Source of the DNA: Acidimicrobiia bacterium
GTDB taxonomy: Bacteria > Actinomycetota > Acidimicrobiia > Acidimicrobiales > SZUA-35
Assembly (NCBI GenBank): GCA_029857855.1
Contig: JAOUGG010000253.1
Coordinates: forward strand, 1-5,344
Direction: 5' to 3'
DNA: 5,344 bases
The translations under genes and the position numbers were made by a program. The notes under the pieces were generated by a model. The model did not search any database. It was not told the DNA's origin and saw only the letters and a program-made list of their open reading frames with translations. This document shows positions 4,328 to 5,344 of the stretch, piece by piece. The number at the start of each line of letters is the position of its first letter. Position 1 is the stretch's first letter.

Positions 4328-5344
4328 GCCAGCTGCCTCTCCAGCGACGGGCCCGACGGGCGATCGTCCGGTTCCAGGCTCGTCTGGAGGCGGGCCCAGG
4401 GGACCGCTGGATCCCCGTGCTGATCGGTTTCGGGCTTGCCGCCTTCGCGGTCTGGGCCGCCGTCAGCCGGATCGACGGTCTGGAAACCGACGTCGACCTC
4501 GCCGGTTACAGCCAGACACTGTGGTTGCTCACCGAGGGGAACGTTCCCCGGCCGTCGCTGTTCGGGACCGACGTGCACCTCCTGGAGCTCCGCTGGTCGT
4601 TCATCATGTACCCGCTGGCCTTGGTGGCCACGGTCGTGTCGCCGCCGAGGCTTCTCGCCGTGTCACAGGGGCTGGCCCTCGGGCTGGCGGTGTTCCCCCT
4701 GTGGCGCCTCGCCCGCGAGGTGGCGAAACTCCGGATCGGCGCCGCATCGGCGCTGTGCCTGGCCTATGCACTCCACCCGGCGACGCACGGTATCGCCGTC
4801 GAAGACTTCCATCCGGTCGCCCTGGCCATTCCGGCCATCATCGGCGCCGCCTACTTCGGGGCGACGAAACGCTGGGTCTGGTACTGGATCTGCATCGCTT
4901 TCGCCCTGCTGTGCCGGGCGGACCTCGGTCTGGCGCTCGGGCTCTGGGGTTTCGTGCTGCTGGGCGACGGCGAGCGGCGGGCCGGCCTGTGGACCATGGG
5001 CGTCGGCTTCATCTGGTCGCTCGGTCTCCTCCTCGTGGCCCAACCCCTCATCGGCCAGGCCGGCATCCCCGATGCCCGAAACGGCTACAACGGTCAGACG
5101 CTCGGTGACGTGACCCTGACGTCGCTGCGCGATCCGGTCGCCGCTCTGCAGGCACTCCTGACCCAGGACAACCTGCTGCTGGTGATCGCGCTGCTGACAC
5201 CGGTGATCTTCCTGCCCTTGCTGTCGCTTCGCCACCTTCTTCCCGCGGTGCCCCTCGCCGGCCTGTTGATGTTGTCGGGCCCGCTCGAGGGCCCCTTCGC
5301 CGAACGGTCGTCGATGCTCCTGGCCTTCGTTATGATCGCCGCCG
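4324..5344 (+). CDS. DUF2079 family multi-pass membrane protein (3' end outside window)
   Basis: The frame from GTG 4324 is open for 340 codons to the window edge. An Arg-rich cytoplasmic N-terminus (residues 1-29) is followed by a first membrane helix (about 29-48) and then a loop with ETDVDLAGYSQTLWLLTEG (54-72), the D-x-DL-x-x-x-x-Q-x-x-W pattern of DUF2079. Later come EDFHP (160-164), a further family-like motif, CRADLGLALGLWG (197-209), and about eight to ten hydrophobic helices in the visible part. DUF2079 has no established function; the acidic first loop recalls GT-C glycosyltransferases, so a lipid-linked sugar role is possible but inferred. The GTG overlaps the SRAP stop (GTGA) with no clear Shine-Dalgarno, so translation is probably coupled to SRAP. 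No better in-frame start lies nearby; the next GTG, at codon 32, would remove the basic segment. Typical members are about 450-550 aa, so roughly a quarter or more is missing. Confidence 0.85.
   Translation, partial: MSQLPLQRRARRAIVRFQARLEAGPGDRWIPVLIGFGLAAFAVWAAVSRIDGLETDVDLAGYSQTLWLLTEGNVPRPSLFGTDVHLLELRWSFIMYPLALVATVVSPPRLLAVSQGLALGLAVFPLWRLAREVAKLRIGAASALCLAYALHPATHGIAVEDFHPVALAIPAIIGAAYFGATKRWVWYWICIAFALLCRADLGLALGLWGFVLLGDGERRAGLWTMGVGFIWSLGLLLVAQPLIGQAGIPDARNGYNGQTLGDVTLTSLRDPVAALQALLTQDNLLLVIALLTPVIFLPLLSLRHLLPAVPLAGLLMLSGPLEGPFAERSSMLLAFVMIAA

Noticed and set aside
4436..5113. 225-aa and 195-aa + strand frames in the last kilobase (also 4521-5108)
   Set aside because: Their translations are Arg/Ser/Pro/Gly-rich without membrane or domain logic. 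The frame from GTG 4324 is open to the window end and gives hydrophobic helices and DUF2079 motifs.
4663..5235. 190-aa minus-strand frame rich in Gln, Arg and Glu
   Set aside because: It is an antisense shadow of the DUF2079 gene; low-complexity composition and no sensible start context.

Overview
The window is high-GC bacterial DNA, roughly two-thirds G+C by eye. The genes show strong G/C preference at third codon positions, near-canonical Shine-Dalgarno sites, short 4-nt ATGA/GTGA gene overlaps, a LuxR-type regulator with a long helical-repeat body, and a DUF2079 membrane protein. Together these point to an actinobacterium. An Acidimicrobiia-type lineage is possible, but that is an impression from gene style and no marker gene in the window proves it.

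Left block, + strand (about 1-2812). A possible tail of an upstream gene ends at 68. A 553-aa TPR-like/LuxR transcriptional regulator follows (75-1736). After a 132-nt gap with two small dyads and a near-perfect ribosome binding site comes a class I SAM-dependent methyltransferase (1869-2690). A 40-aa ORF overlaps the methyltransferase stop by 4 nt (2690-2812). A regulator next to a small-molecule-type methyltransferase suggests a local regulator/target pair; its signal and substrate cannot be read from the sequence.

Middle (2813-3580). Two strong hairpins separate the left block from a convergent gene on the minus strand, a 144-aa tandem-CBS-domain protein (2957-3391). Its start is shared with a divergent 189-nt intergenic region. 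That region holds two copies of a 14-bp dyad (consensus RGGACGYTCRYCCC on the minus strand) that partly resemble DosR boxes, and a separate LexA-like inverted repeat with non-standard spacing closer to the next gene.

Right block, + strand (3581-end). An SRAP-family (YedK/HMCES) abasic-site DNA-protein crosslinking protein (3581-4327) has all its key residues. It overlaps by 4 nt a DUF2079 multi-pass membrane protein starting at GTG 4324, which runs off the end of the window. The strongest-looking alternative frames in this last part are shadows; the real frame is open to the window edge.

No mobile element, CRISPR array, tRNA or rRNA was seen. No clear new multi-gene system is proven. The most interesting items are the coupled 40-aa ORF beside a TPR-type regulator and a methyltransferase, and the repeated dyad in front of the CBS gene.
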